A stretch of 64,000 nt of DNA from Parafilimonas sp. (GTDB taxonomy: Bacteria > Bacteroidota > Bacteroidia > Chitinophagales > Chitinophagaceae). Position numbers and translations under genes: made by a program. Positions 8,231 to 16,329 of the stretch are shown here, piece by piece. How positions within the stretch are numbered: position 1 is the stretch's first letter; every line of letters starts with the position of its first letter. The notes under the pieces were generated by a model. It made no database searches and was not told the DNA's origin. It worked only from the letters and a program-made list of their open reading frames with translations. The stretch lies in NCBI GenBank assembly GCA_017856455.1, contig JAFMEZ010000003.1, positions 1-64,000 of the forward strand, written 5' to 3'.

Positions 8231-8935
8231 TTATTCAAAGATGATTTTCCCAAATTTTTCATAATCATGAAAATTCTTTCTGGTGGGCATCCAACTCCAC
8301 TGACTTGTTTTGTCATCGTAATCGATTCTGTAAAAATTTGCTCGCCAAATTGATCCAGACTTAGGTGGAACATTTTGAAGAGGGGTCAGAAGTTTATAAG
8401 GAATAAAGAATTCTGCAATCCAAGAGGTTGTTTTGCCTTTTGTTTTTTGAATAGAAGCTGCGTGTTTAGTCAAACGATCACCCTCATAATGCCATGGCCT
8501 CCAGCCTAGAAATTTTCCGTCGTAGTTCGGAACCAATATCGGGAGTTCGAAATTATAGGGGGATAGTTCATATTCAAAATAGATATTGGAAGATTCATTG
8601 GGCCAAAAGAACACTTCAACCACATCTTCATTAAATATATCTGCAAAATCTTCTTTGATCGTGGAGGTAATAATACTATCTTCTGAAACATAAAGACAAT
8701 AGATGCCATTATCTGAATATAAAATCTTGAACTCGCTTGAATAATGTTTATTCCCTTTTCTATGGTGTAGTGTTGTGAATGAAGTTTGATTCCAGCTTTT
8801 ATGATCGCCTTTTCCATTCAATTCAAAATCACTCGTTTTTTTAACTGTTAAAATACCTGAATCCTGAACATGAATGTTCGCAAACAATGTCTGAAAAGCG
8901 AGTGAAGAAATAAATAGCAGTTGAAAGAATTTCAT
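8231..8935 (-). CDS. Secreted CBM9-like carbohydrate-binding protein
   Basis: A 234-residue secreted protein (signal peptide MKFFQLLFISSLAFQTLFA) made of one family-9-like carbohydrate-binding beta sandwich. Recognisable parts are LNGKGDHKSWNQTSFTTLHH, FKILYSDNGIYCLYVSEDS, IFNEDVVEVFFWPNESSNIY and WIAEFFIPYKLL; SIWRANFYRIDYDDKTSQWS closes the domain. These domains bind sugar ends or act as small stand-alone glycan proteins in Bacteroidota. The gene lies five bases after the PIG-L deacetylase gene and probably shares its transcript. Confidence 0.85.
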   Translation of the reverse strand: MKFFQLLFISSLAFQTLFANIHVQDSGILTVKKTSDFELNGKGDHKSWNQTSFTTLHHRKGNKHYSSEFKILYSDNGIYCLYVSEDSIITSTIKEDFADIFNEDVVEVFFWPNESSNIYFEYELSPYNFELPILVPNYDGKFLGWRPWHYEGDRLTKHAASIQKTKGKTTSWIAEFFIPYKLLTPLQNVPPKSGSIWRANFYRIDYDDKTSQWSWMPTRKNFHDYEKFGKIIFE

Positions 8936-8940
8936 ATTTT

Positions 8941-9810
8941 TTATTTACGTAGCATTGGGAATAATCTTCTGATATCATCTTCAGTTGGCTGAGCACCATA
9001 TTCACATATCTCAAATGCCTCAACGTATTTTACCTGCTTTGCTTTTTCTTCACCATACCATTTTACCAACGATGCACGAAATTCGGGTTTGATATTTTCC
9101 TCGTATCGTTTCATCAACCATTGAAATCTTTCTTCTTTGCCGGCTGGCACTTCATTTTCATAATGACCAATCCAGGGCATCCATTCATAAAACTGTGATA
9201 CGTGTGCATCCAACCCTGATATTTTCTTTTTGTATACAGAGGTGATGTCTACAGTGATATCCGGACGAAATGGATTTGGTCTTTGGAAATTATCTCTTGT
9301 ATAAAGGAAAACAGGATTCTTTCTCAATGCTGGTACATCATAGGCAATATTTGGTACAGCAACCATGTAAGCCGCATCTTGCACCAATACTCCAGTATAT
9401 CGATGGTCGGGATGATAATCATTCGGACGAGGAGCAATCACAACATCTGCATTCCATTCTCTAATTTTTCGAATAATTTGTAGTCTCACTTCAAGATTTG
9501 GCAGCAACATTCCATCGTGGTTGTCTAATACATCATATTTAACACCAAGACGTTTTGCAACTTCTTGCGTCTCGGCATATCTTCTTTCTGCCAAAGCTTT
9601 GCCTTGTATTTTATGGTGACCTGCATCGCCATTGGTAACCGCTACAAATTTTACGGCATGTCCCATTTCCGCTAGCAATGCTGCTATGCCACCTGCATCA
9701 CTATCGCAATCATCTGGGTGTGCACCAATCACAATGATTCTGCTTTTTTCTTGTGCAGTTAATGAATGAATTGAAAAAAGCAATGTGAAAAATAGAATTA
9801 TTTTTTTCAT
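8941..9810 (-). CDS. PIG-L family deacetylase (LmbE-like)
   Basis: A 289-residue zinc-dependent de-N-acetylase with signal peptide MKKIILFFTLLFSIHSLTAQ. The metal and catalytic motif is IVIGAHPDDCDSDAGG and the second metal site is RPNDYHPDHRYTG; both are complete. Family members remove acetyl groups from GlcNAc conjugates or related N-acyl sugars. The signal peptide puts it in the periplasm or outside, away from small-thiol biosynthesis, and suggests work on glycans. It is sandwiched between a serine hydrolase (six-base gap) and a CBM9-like protein (five-base gap), all on the minus strand. Confidence 0.9.
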   Translation of the reverse strand: MKKIILFFTLLFSIHSLTAQEKSRIIVIGAHPDDCDSDAGGIAALLAEMGHAVKFVAVTNGDAGHHKIQGKALAERRYAETQEVAKRLGVKYDVLDNHDGMLLPNLEVRLQIIRKIREWNADVVIAPRPNDYHPDHRYTGVLVQDAAYMVAVPNIAYDVPALRKNPVFLYTRDNFQRPNPFRPDITVDITSVYKKKISGLDAHVSQFYEWMPWIGHYENEVPAGKEERFQWLMKRYEENIKPEFRASLVKWYGEEKAKQVKYVEAFEICEYGAQPTEDDIRRLFPMLRK

Positions 9811-9816
9811 GGTATT

Positions 9817-11034
9817 TTATTTTTTTAAAGCTGATAAAAATTTGCTGATCAGTTCGTTTAGCTGTTTATTCTCAATCCATCTTGCAACAATGACCAATTC
9901 GTTTTCTCGATCTACATAAATCATATTTGTTCCATTCCCAATATGTGCATAAGCAGATTCAGGAGCTGATGGGAATTCTTTTTTCCCTGTATTTAAGAAG
10001 AAGTTCATGAAACCGTAACCTGGATTTGCTTGTGTGGGGGTTGTTGAAAGCGCTATCCATTTTTCTGAAATGAGTTGTTGGTCATTCCATCTCCCTTTAT
10101 TATAAGTCAACCAACCAAATCTTGCCATGTCCATTGCGCTGATGAACATCCCCCCGCCAAAATGCCCACCGCCACTTACTGATTGAATCAATTTGCCATC
10201 CATTACAATCCAAGAATTTCTGTAGCCTGTCCAGTGCCATTGGTTGCTTGCACCGATGGGCTCCATAATTTTTTCTCTAAGTACATCCGGTAAAGATTTG
10301 TGCCAAACAGCTGTTGCAGCCAACGCCAATGCATTTACTCTTGTGTCATTGTATTTATATACTGTACCTGGTTCATTGTGTTTCCGGTTGATCCACTCTA
10401 AAGGTTTATCGTTGGGACGATCTGCCCAATCTGGTTTACCCCAAAGCGTACCTTCCCAATCACTTGTTTGTCGCAACATATGATCCCAGGTAATTTTTCG
10501 ATTGTGTTCACTATCAAAAAGCCTAATGAATTGTGGCTGCCCAATTTGTTCACCGGCTCTGAAAGGGTTAGGATCATATGGCTCAATCATTGGAACATAG
10601 TCGCCAACTTTATCTTCAATAGATTTGATCAATCCCTTATCAAACGCCAATCCCACAGCAGTTGAAACAAAACTTTTGGTAACGCTGTTTGTTTGTTCAG
10701 CAAAATTTACATCCCCCCAAGATCCAATGATGTATCCTTTGTAAACGATGATACCACTGGTAGACTTTCTATCTGCAAAGGGTCCCATTGCATCACTGTA
10801 AGGCTCTTTGTAAAAATTATACAGTTGCGCCAATTCTTGATTTTTTGGCATGCTTGTTTCGTGCTTAACGGCAAACTGAATGGCTTCATTTAGTTTGTTT
10901 TCATCAATCCCAAAAAAGGATGGCGATTTCGTTTCCCAGCTGCCTTTGGGTGGAAAATAAACGGTTGGAGGAGTTGCCTTTTTCTGTGCAAAAATCACCT
11001 GACAGGAAAATAGCAGTATAAATAATGGTTTCAT
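9817..11034 (-). CDS. Secreted serine hydrolase, beta-lactamase/PBP4 family
   Basis: A 405-residue class C-type serine hydrolase. The ORF-track start is 35 codons too early; MKPLFILLFSCQVIFAQ is the signal peptide. The catalytic SxxK motif is visible in TNSVTKSFVSTAVGLAF, and YKYNDTRVNALALAA sits where the Tyr motif is expected. GGGHFGGGMFISAMDMARFG precedes the C-terminal part, as in many esterase or D-aminopeptidase relatives. It is first of three minus-strand genes with the PIG-L deacetylase and the CBM9-like protein. It is divergent from the DUF1080 gene. Whether it cleaves peptides, esters or lactams cannot be told. Confidence 0.87.
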   Translation of the reverse strand: MKPLFILLFSCQVIFAQKKATPPTVYFPPKGSWETKSPSFFGIDENKLNEAIQFAVKHETSMPKNQELAQLYNFYKEPYSDAMGPFADRKSTSGIIVYKGYIIGSWGDVNFAEQTNSVTKSFVSTAVGLAFDKGLIKSIEDKVGDYVPMIEPYDPNPFRAGEQIGQPQFIRLFDSEHNRKITWDHMLRQTSDWEGTLWGKPDWADRPNDKPLEWINRKHNEPGTVYKYNDTRVNALALAATAVWHKSLPDVLREKIMEPIGASNQWHWTGYRNSWIVMDGKLIQSVSGGGHFGGGMFISAMDMARFGWLTYNKGRWNDQQLISEKWIALSTTPTQANPGYGFMNFFLNTGKKEFPSAPESAYAHIGNGTNMIYVDRENELVIVARWIENKQLNELISKFLSALKK

Positions 11035-11065
11035 CTCATTTGATATATACCTCAAGTTAATTAAG

Positions 11066-11102
11066 TTCAATAATTTCAACTCAATAAAATTCAATAATTT
11101 CA
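11066..11102. repeat. 13-bp direct repeat in a divergent promoter region
   Basis: TTCAATAATTTCA occurs exactly twice, at 11066-11078 and 11090-11102, start to start 24 bases apart, which is a little over two helical turns. The pair lies in the 90-base gap between the divergent serine hydrolase (minus) and DUF1080 (plus) genes. The spacing and position suit a regulator site that could control both directions, but the region is AT-rich and chance cannot be excluded. Confidence 0.4.
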
Positions 11103-11124
11103 GCAACAGAGATAAATCTTGATT

Positions 11125-11985
11125 ATGAAAATAAGTCACTTGTATTTTTTGGGTCTTTTATGCTTTGGATTAAACGCTTACTCCCAAAAGAAATCAACCG
11201 AGCATTGGGAGTCGATGTTTAATGGTAAGGATTTAACGGGTTGGACACCTAAGATTAGAAATTATCCCGCAGGTGAAAATTTTGGAAATACGTTTAGGGT
11301 GGAAGATGGTAAAATGGTGGTACGTTATGATGCCTATGAAAAATTTGATGAGCGATATGGTCACCTCTTTTACAATAAACCATACAATTATTATCGCATT
11401 AGATTGGAATATAGATTTGTTGGAGAGCAAGCAAATGGTGGTGCAGGATGGGCTTTGCGCAACAGTGGTATCATGGTACATGGACAATCACCGCAGAGTA
11501 TGGGATTGAAGCAAGATTTTCCTGTTTCAATAGAAGTGCAATTATTAGGAGGAGATGGTAAAAACAAAAGGACAACTTGTAATCTTTGTACACCAGGTAC
11601 AAATGTTGAAATAAATGGTAAACTCGAAAAAACACATTGCATCAATTCTACCTCAGAAACATATCATGGTGATCAATGGGTGAAAGCAGAGGTGCTTGTG
11701 TTGGGTGATTCGGTCGTAAAGCATTTTGCTAATGGGCAAGAGGTTTTGGTTTATATGAAACCACAAGTAGGTGGTGGGAACGTAGATGGGCAGGAAATTA
11801 TTTTTGGCAAGCCAGGTGAATTATTGACAGGGGGGACAATTTCATTGCAGAGTGAAAGCCATCCTGTAGAATTTAAAAACATTGAAATTTTAAACTTAGA
11901 AGGATGTATGGATCCAAAAGCATCTAACTATCAATCTTATTATATCAAATCAAAACCTTCTGATTGCAAATACAATAAAAAGTAG
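11125..11985 (+). CDS. DUF1080 (3-keto-disaccharide hydrolase-like) secreted protein
   Basis: A 286-residue secreted protein. The track starts at a TTG; the ATG at 11125 begins the signal peptide MKISHLYFLGLLCFGLNAYS. The DUF1080 jelly-roll domain is clear: SMFNGKDLTGWTPKI, FRVEDGKMVVRYD, GWALRNSGIMVHGQSP and ISLQSESHPVEFKNIEIL. Members of this family hydrolyse 3-keto-glycosides, working after a Gfo-type dehydrogenase. The C-terminus adds a short Cys motif, GCMDPKASNYQ ... SDCKY, related to the GCxDPxAxNY element seen in surface proteins of this phylum. The next gene begins three bases after the stop. Confidence 0.88.
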   Translation: MKISHLYFLGLLCFGLNAYSQKKSTEHWESMFNGKDLTGWTPKIRNYPAGENFGNTFRVEDGKMVVRYDAYEKFDERYGHLFYNKPYNYYRIRLEYRFVGEQANGGAGWALRNSGIMVHGQSPQSMGLKQDFPVSIEVQLLGGDGKNKRTTCNLCTPGTNVEINGKLEKTHCINSTSETYHGDQWVKAEVLVLGDSVVKHFANGQEVLVYMKPQVGGGNVDGQEIIFGKPGELLTGGTISLQSESHPVEFKNIEILNLEGCMDPKASNYQSYYIKSKPSDCKYNKK

Positions 11986-11988
11986 TTT

Positions 11989-13530
11989 ATGAAAAAGAGT
12001 TTATTTAGTTTATTTCTATCCGCTTCATTGATTTCATTTGCACAACAGCGTCCACCTGTTCCACCAATTGCACCAGCATCACCAGTTGCAGCTGATGCAA
12101 AGCCTAATCCTGCAAATATTCCATTCAATCCTGATCAATATGTTTCAGCTGATCATGAAGTAACCATCAAAGGAGTTAAAGTTCCTTACAAGACAACAAC
12201 TGGCATGATGCCGGTATGGGATACAGAGGGAAAAGTTCAGGCTGGTGTTTTCTTCACATATTATGAGCGATCAGACGTGAAAGATCGTGCTGCTAGACCT
12301 CTATTGATTTCATTCAATGGTGGTCCTGGTACTGCTTCATTATGGATGGAACTCGGATATACTGGTCCACGTATTTTAAATATAGATGATGAAGGATATC
12401 CAGTACAGCCATATGGATTGAGAGATAATCCGCATTCTTTATTGGATGTTGCAGACATCGTGTATGTAGATCCTGTTAATACTGGTTTCTCAAGAGCGGT
12501 GAGCAAAGACATTCCTACTTCCAGATTTTTTGGTGTGAATGCAGATATAAAATATTTGGCAGAGTGGATCAACACTTTTGTTTCACGCATGAATCGTTGG
12601 GCTTCTCCAAAATATTTAATTGGTGAAAGCTATGGAACAGGAAGGGTTTCAGGATTGGCACTTGAACTACAAAATAGCCATTGGATGTTTTTCAATGGAG
12701 TGATTTTGGTTTCACCAACAACATTAGGTATCGAAAGAGATGGTCCAGTTGCTGCTGCATTGCGTTTGCCATATTATGCTGCAACAGCTTGGTATCATAA
12801 AGCTTTGTCGGCTGATTTACAACAGAAGGATTTAACTGCCATGTTGCCTGAAGTTGAAAAATTTACTGTTGATGAATTGATCCCTGCGCTTACGAAAGGA
12901 GGATTTTTAGAAGATGCAAAAAGAAAAGAAGTTGCAGCTAAGATTTCAAAATACAGTGGTATTGCTGAAAAAGTTGTGTTACAGAATAACTTAGACGTAG
13001 TTCCGTCTTTGTTTTGGAAGGAGTTATTAAGAGACAAAGGATTTACAATCGGAAGATTGGATTCCCGTTATAAAGGAATTGATAAGAAAGACGGAGGTGA
13101 GCAATCTGATTTTAATGCAGAGTTGATCTCATGGGAACATTCATTTACTCCTGCTATCAATATTTATTTGCGTGAAGAGTTGAAATATAAAACGGATTTA
13201 AAATATTATGTGTTTGGTCCGGTGAATCCTTGGGACAGATCGGGAGACCAAACAGGTGAGAACTTGAGAAAAGCAATGGCTGAGAATCCATTTTTGCATG
13301 TGTTGATTCAATCTGGTTATTATGATGGAGCCTGTGATTATTTCAACGCGAAGTACAGCATGTGGCAGATGGATCCAAGCGGAAAGATGAAAGACAGGTT
13401 AAATTGGGAGGGATACAGAAGTGGACACATGATGTATCTGCGTCGCCCTGATTTGGAAACCAGCAATGAGAGTTTGAGAAATTTCATCAAGAAGACTACT
13501 CCAAAGCCTGGACAGTCAGCCAAATACTAA
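11989..13530 (+). CDS. Secreted S10 family serine carboxypeptidase-like protein
   Basis: A 513-residue alpha/beta hydrolase of peptidase family S10. It has a signal peptide (MKKSLFSLFLSASLISFA) and a Pro-rich linker (QRPPVPPIAPASP). The oxyanion region is FNGGPGTASLWMELGYTGPR, the nucleophile is in IGESYGTGRVSG, the Asp is probably in YYDGACDYFNAKY and the His in YRSGHMMYLR. The triad appears complete, so it should remove C-terminal amino acids or act as an acyl hydrolase in the periplasm. It follows the DUF1080 gene by three bases and ends at a stem-loop region facing a convergent phosphoesterase gene. Confidence 0.9.
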   Translation: MKKSLFSLFLSASLISFAQQRPPVPPIAPASPVAADAKPNPANIPFNPDQYVSADHEVTIKGVKVPYKTTTGMMPVWDTEGKVQAGVFFTYYERSDVKDRAARPLLISFNGGPGTASLWMELGYTGPRILNIDDEGYPVQPYGLRDNPHSLLDVADIVYVDPVNTGFSRAVSKDIPTSRFFGVNADIKYLAEWINTFVSRMNRWASPKYLIGESYGTGRVSGLALELQNSHWMFFNGVILVSPTTLGIERDGPVAAALRLPYYAATAWYHKALSADLQQKDLTAMLPEVEKFTVDELIPALTKGGFLEDAKRKEVAAKISKYSGIAEKVVLQNNLDVVPSLFWKELLRDKGFTIGRLDSRYKGIDKKDGGEQSDFNAELISWEHSFTPAINIYLREELKYKTDLKYYVFGPVNPWDRSGDQTGENLRKAMAENPFLHVLIQSGYYDGACDYFNAKYSMWQMDPSGKMKDRLNWEGYRSGHMMYLRRPDLETSNESLRNFIKKTTPKPGQSAKY

Positions 13531-13536
13531 ACAGTC

Positions 13537-13571
13537 AACTGTCAACCGTTAACAGTTAGCGGTTGGCAGTT
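13537..13571. terminator. Stem-loop between convergent genes
   Basis: AACTGTCAACCG (13537-13548) pairs with CGGTTGGCAGTT (13560-13571) except for one G-T pair, leaving an 11-base loop. It fills the 39-base gap between the S10 gene and the convergent phosphoesterase gene and touches the latter's stop codon. No U-tract follows, so termination is plausible but not proved. The sequence is built from variants of CAACTG/AACAGT and may instead be a dispersed intergenic repeat. Confidence 0.5.
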
Positions 13572-14379
13572 ATACTTCTGCTACGTTTATTTTTTCAGTT
13601 GGATTCATGATATAGGTTAGCATGGATCCATTTTTATATAATTCAACGATCCTGTATCCACGATAGGCTGTTCCCCAGTTCCCACCAACATGGCTATCGA
13701 ATAAATAAGGGATATTATCCTTCCACTTGATGCCATCCTGATCATGTTCATGACCATGAAATACTGCCTTCACATTTTTCTGTTTCTTGATCAATTCCTG
13801 GAACTCAGGTGAATCAATTCCATTGGCTGTCCATTTGATTGGGGGGATATGTATGAACAAGAAAATATGCTTGGCGTTTTTATGCTCTTCAAATTTTTGA
13901 GAGAGCCAATCAAGATTTGGGGGGAGATATTTTCCTTGTTTATTTGATGTTGTTGCAAAGAGTAGAACATTGTCGCCAATTACATGTTCAAAGTCAAGGG
14001 GTGAATGCCAACCAGATTCCCATTCTTCTTTTGTTGCAGTATCATGATTTCCTTGGGTAACAAAATACTTGAATGGCAATTGATCAAAAGTAGATTTCAA
14101 TGTTGGGATGTAACTGATATCATCATGAACAAGATCGCCATTGAAAACACAAAATTCAAATGGATCCATTGAATGGACATTTTTGATATGTGCTAATGCA
14201 GTATCCAACATTTCTTGGAAAGCAGTTTTAGGCTGACCAAAATGCAAATCTGATGCTATTGCAAATCGCAGAATAGGTTTTTTGTTCTCAAAAAAACTTA
14301 AATCTGTTGCAAAAACCGATTTACTGTTTAAAACAACAATAGCTGTTGAAATGCCTTGTAAAAACTTACGACGATTCAT
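13570..14379 (-). CDS. Metallophosphoesterase with RR-type signal
   Basis: A 269-residue calcineurin-like phosphoesterase. Start is the ATG at 14379 (MNRRKFLQGIST), which begins a twin-arginine-like signal; the track's TTG adds two residues. The metal-binding blocks appear in order: ASDLHFG, FNGDLVHD, TQGNHDTATK, FIHIPP and FHGHEHDQDG. All five are present, so it should be catalytically competent as an exported phosphatase or phosphodiesterase. It is last in the minus-strand run that includes the GlcNAc genes, 27 bases after the DUF4197 gene. Substrate unknown. Confidence 0.88.
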   Translation of the reverse strand: MNRRKFLQGISTAIVVLNSKSVFATDLSFFENKKPILRFAIASDLHFGQPKTAFQEMLDTALAHIKNVHSMDPFEFCVFNGDLVHDDISYIPTLKSTFDQLPFKYFVTQGNHDTATKEEWESGWHSPLDFEHVIGDNVLLFATTSNKQGKYLPPNLDWLSQKFEEHKNAKHIFLFIHIPPIKWTANGIDSPEFQELIKKQKNVKAVFHGHEHDQDGIKWKDNIPYLFDSHVGGNWGTAYRGYRIVELYKNGSMLTYIMNPTEKINVAEV

Positions 14380-14406
14380 GCTCAATGATTGAACACGAAA
14401 GATAAT

Positions 14407-15132
14407 TTATTTTTTTGCGATATTTCCAAATACTCTTTTAAGTAATTCTGAAGTTCTGGCGAGCGGGTCTTTTCTGATTTTTTTCTCCTCTTCTCCAATT
14501 TGATAGAAGATACCACCAATAGATTTTTCTGTAACATACGCTGTTAAATCTGGGTTGATTTTTTTTAGACTGACTTTATTGTATGCATTGATGATGGTTG
14601 CCCAATGTTTAGTCGCATTAACTTTATTCAAAGAATTTTCAATAACCGGTCTGAATTTATTCGTCAGCGAAAGTGTAGTCGTTTTTCTAAGATATGCTGT
14701 GCCAGCAGTATCAGTTCCTTTGATGATCGTAACCACATCTTCTACATTCATTGATTTGACTGCGTCTATGAATATTGTTGCAGCTTCTTTACAGGCATCT
14801 TCTGCTCCACGATTCATACTTAAAATAGCTTCATCAACTTGATTGCCCAATCCAAGATTGCGTAATGTTTTTTCAACTTTTTCAGCTTCAGGAGGCAATA
14901 AAATCTTTAGTAAATCATTTTTAAAAAATCCGTCTTCTTTTGATAATGTTGTTGCTCCTTTTTGCGCTCCTATGATTAAGGCTTCTTTAAGTCCTGCAAT
15001 CATATCTTCTTTTTCAGACCCCTTAGATTCAGTTATCCCTAATGCCTGATTTGCTTTTTGTAAAATCCCTTTCAATTGAGCATTGCTAAACAATCCAAGG
15101 GTTAATAATAAAGTGGTGAGAAAAATTTTCAT
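14407..15132 (-). CDS. DUF4197 domain secreted protein
   Basis: A 241-residue protein with signal peptide MKIFLTTLLLTLGLFSNAQ, then a mostly helical DUF4197 domain. Recognisable parts are GLKEALIIGAQKGATTLSKE, DGFFKNDLLKILLPPEAEKV, ILSMNRGAEDACKEAATIF, TAYLRKTTTLSLTNKFRPVI and ADLxxYV-like DLTAYVTEKSIGGIFYQIGE. This family is widespread in Gram-negative bacteria, and its function is unknown. The length matches the family. It lies 12 bases after nagA and may only be a passenger in the operon. Confidence 0.9.
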   Translation of the reverse strand: MKIFLTTLLLTLGLFSNAQLKGILQKANQALGITESKGSEKEDMIAGLKEALIIGAQKGATTLSKEDGFFKNDLLKILLPPEAEKVEKTLRNLGLGNQVDEAILSMNRGAEDACKEAATIFIDAVKSMNVEDVVTIIKGTDTAGTAYLRKTTTLSLTNKFRPVIENSLNKVNATKHWATIINAYNKVSLKKINPDLTAYVTEKSIGGIFYQIGEEEKKIRKDPLARTSELLKRVFGNIAKK

Positions 15133-15144
15133 GGTGAGCTATTT

Positions 15145-16329
15145 TCAGGATGTGAAAATAGTGCTCCCTTTTGATATCGTTCTGTTAATTTCGAGTTCGT
15201 TGTTGAAAATTACAATATCAGCATCGAGTCCTTTTTTAATTGACCCAATTTGATTGTTCATATTCATCATCCTGGCTGGTGTTGAAGAAAGCATTCTGAC
15301 TGCATCAACCAACGAAACCTCGGCTAACTCAGTCATGGTGCTAATTAACCTATTGGATGTAGCAGTACTCCCTGCAAATGCAGTACCGTCCATCAACTTT
15401 GCAACACCGCCTTCAACATTAACATCCATACCATTTGATTGATTGCCGAGTTTGTACACTCCGTTTGGCATGGCAGCACCTCTCATTGCATCTGTTATTA
15501 ATGCAATTCGATCAGGACCTTTTATCTTATAAATTAGTTTTAACAAGGGTTTAGGCAAATGAATTCCATCTGCAATGATTTCAACATCTAATTCATCATG
15601 TAGATATCCTGCTTCAACAACTCCGGCATATCTCATTGCATTTTTTCTGGTTACACTCGACATGGCAGAATAAAAATGAGTCAGGAGTGAAAATCCATTT
15701 TCAAATGCCAATTTAGCTTCATCATAAACAGCATCTGTATGCGCCATGGATGCAATGATTCCTCTTTTGCTTAATATTTTTCCAAGTTCTATTGCACCTC
15801 TCTTTTCTGGAGCAATACTCCATCTCTTGATATATGATGATCTCTCAAGGATCTCCATATATTCTTTTGGATCTGGATCACGTATGTATGCTGGATCTTG
15901 TGCGCCACGTTGATTCAATGAAAAATAAGGACCCTCCAGATGAATACCTAGAAATTTTGCGCCTTTATTTTCTTTAAAGTGCACATTGTTGTAAACGTCG
16001 AGTGTTTTTAGAATTCCTTCTTTATCAGCTGTTAGTGTGGTTGCAAGTAATGATGTGGTTCCAAATTTTGCGTGAAGTGCTGCAACATGCAGAAAAGCCT
16101 CCTCCGTTTCATCCATGAAATCATGTCCGCCTCCACCATGAACATGAATATCAATGAATCCAGGTGAAACATAGTTTCCTTTCGCATCAATTTCTTCAAA
16201 ATCACTTGTTGGGATATTTGTTTTTTCAATCCCAATAATTTTCTCGTCTTCTATGAACACAGTTCCATTAGAAAGGATGGCACTTTCAGTTATAATATTT
16301 CCATTGATGATTTTGAACTTTTTTTTCAT
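15145..16329 (-). CDS. nagA: N-acetylglucosamine-6-phosphate deacetylase
   Basis: A 394-residue cytoplasmic amidohydrolase that converts GlcNAc-6-P to GlcN-6-P plus acetate. Motifs in order: the metal loop DIHVHGGGGHDFMDE, GIHLEGPYFS, SMAHTDAVYDEA, LTHFYSAMSSVTRKN, IADGIHLPKPLL and ITDAMRGAAMPNG. The usual LFNAM-type loop is FYSAM here. The ORF-track start is 20 codons too early. The ATG at 16329 overlaps the TGA of the transporter gene as ATGA, which indicates translational coupling. Together with NagB and the NagP-like importer it forms a complete route from GlcNAc-6-P to fructose-6-P. Confidence 0.95.
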   Translation of the reverse strand: MKKKFKIINGNIITESAILSNGTVFIEDEKIIGIEKTNIPTSDFEEIDAKGNYVSPGFIDIHVHGGGGHDFMDETEEAFLHVAALHAKFGTTSLLATTLTADKEGILKTLDVYNNVHFKENKGAKFLGIHLEGPYFSLNQRGAQDPAYIRDPDPKEYMEILERSSYIKRWSIAPEKRGAIELGKILSKRGIIASMAHTDAVYDEAKLAFENGFSLLTHFYSAMSSVTRKNAMRYAGVVEAGYLHDELDVEIIADGIHLPKPLLKLIYKIKGPDRIALITDAMRGAAMPNGVYKLGNQSNGMDVNVEGGVAKLMDGTAFAGSTATSNRLISTMTELAEVSLVDAVRMLSSTPARMMNMNNQIGSIKKGLDADIVIFNNELEINRTISKGSTIFTS

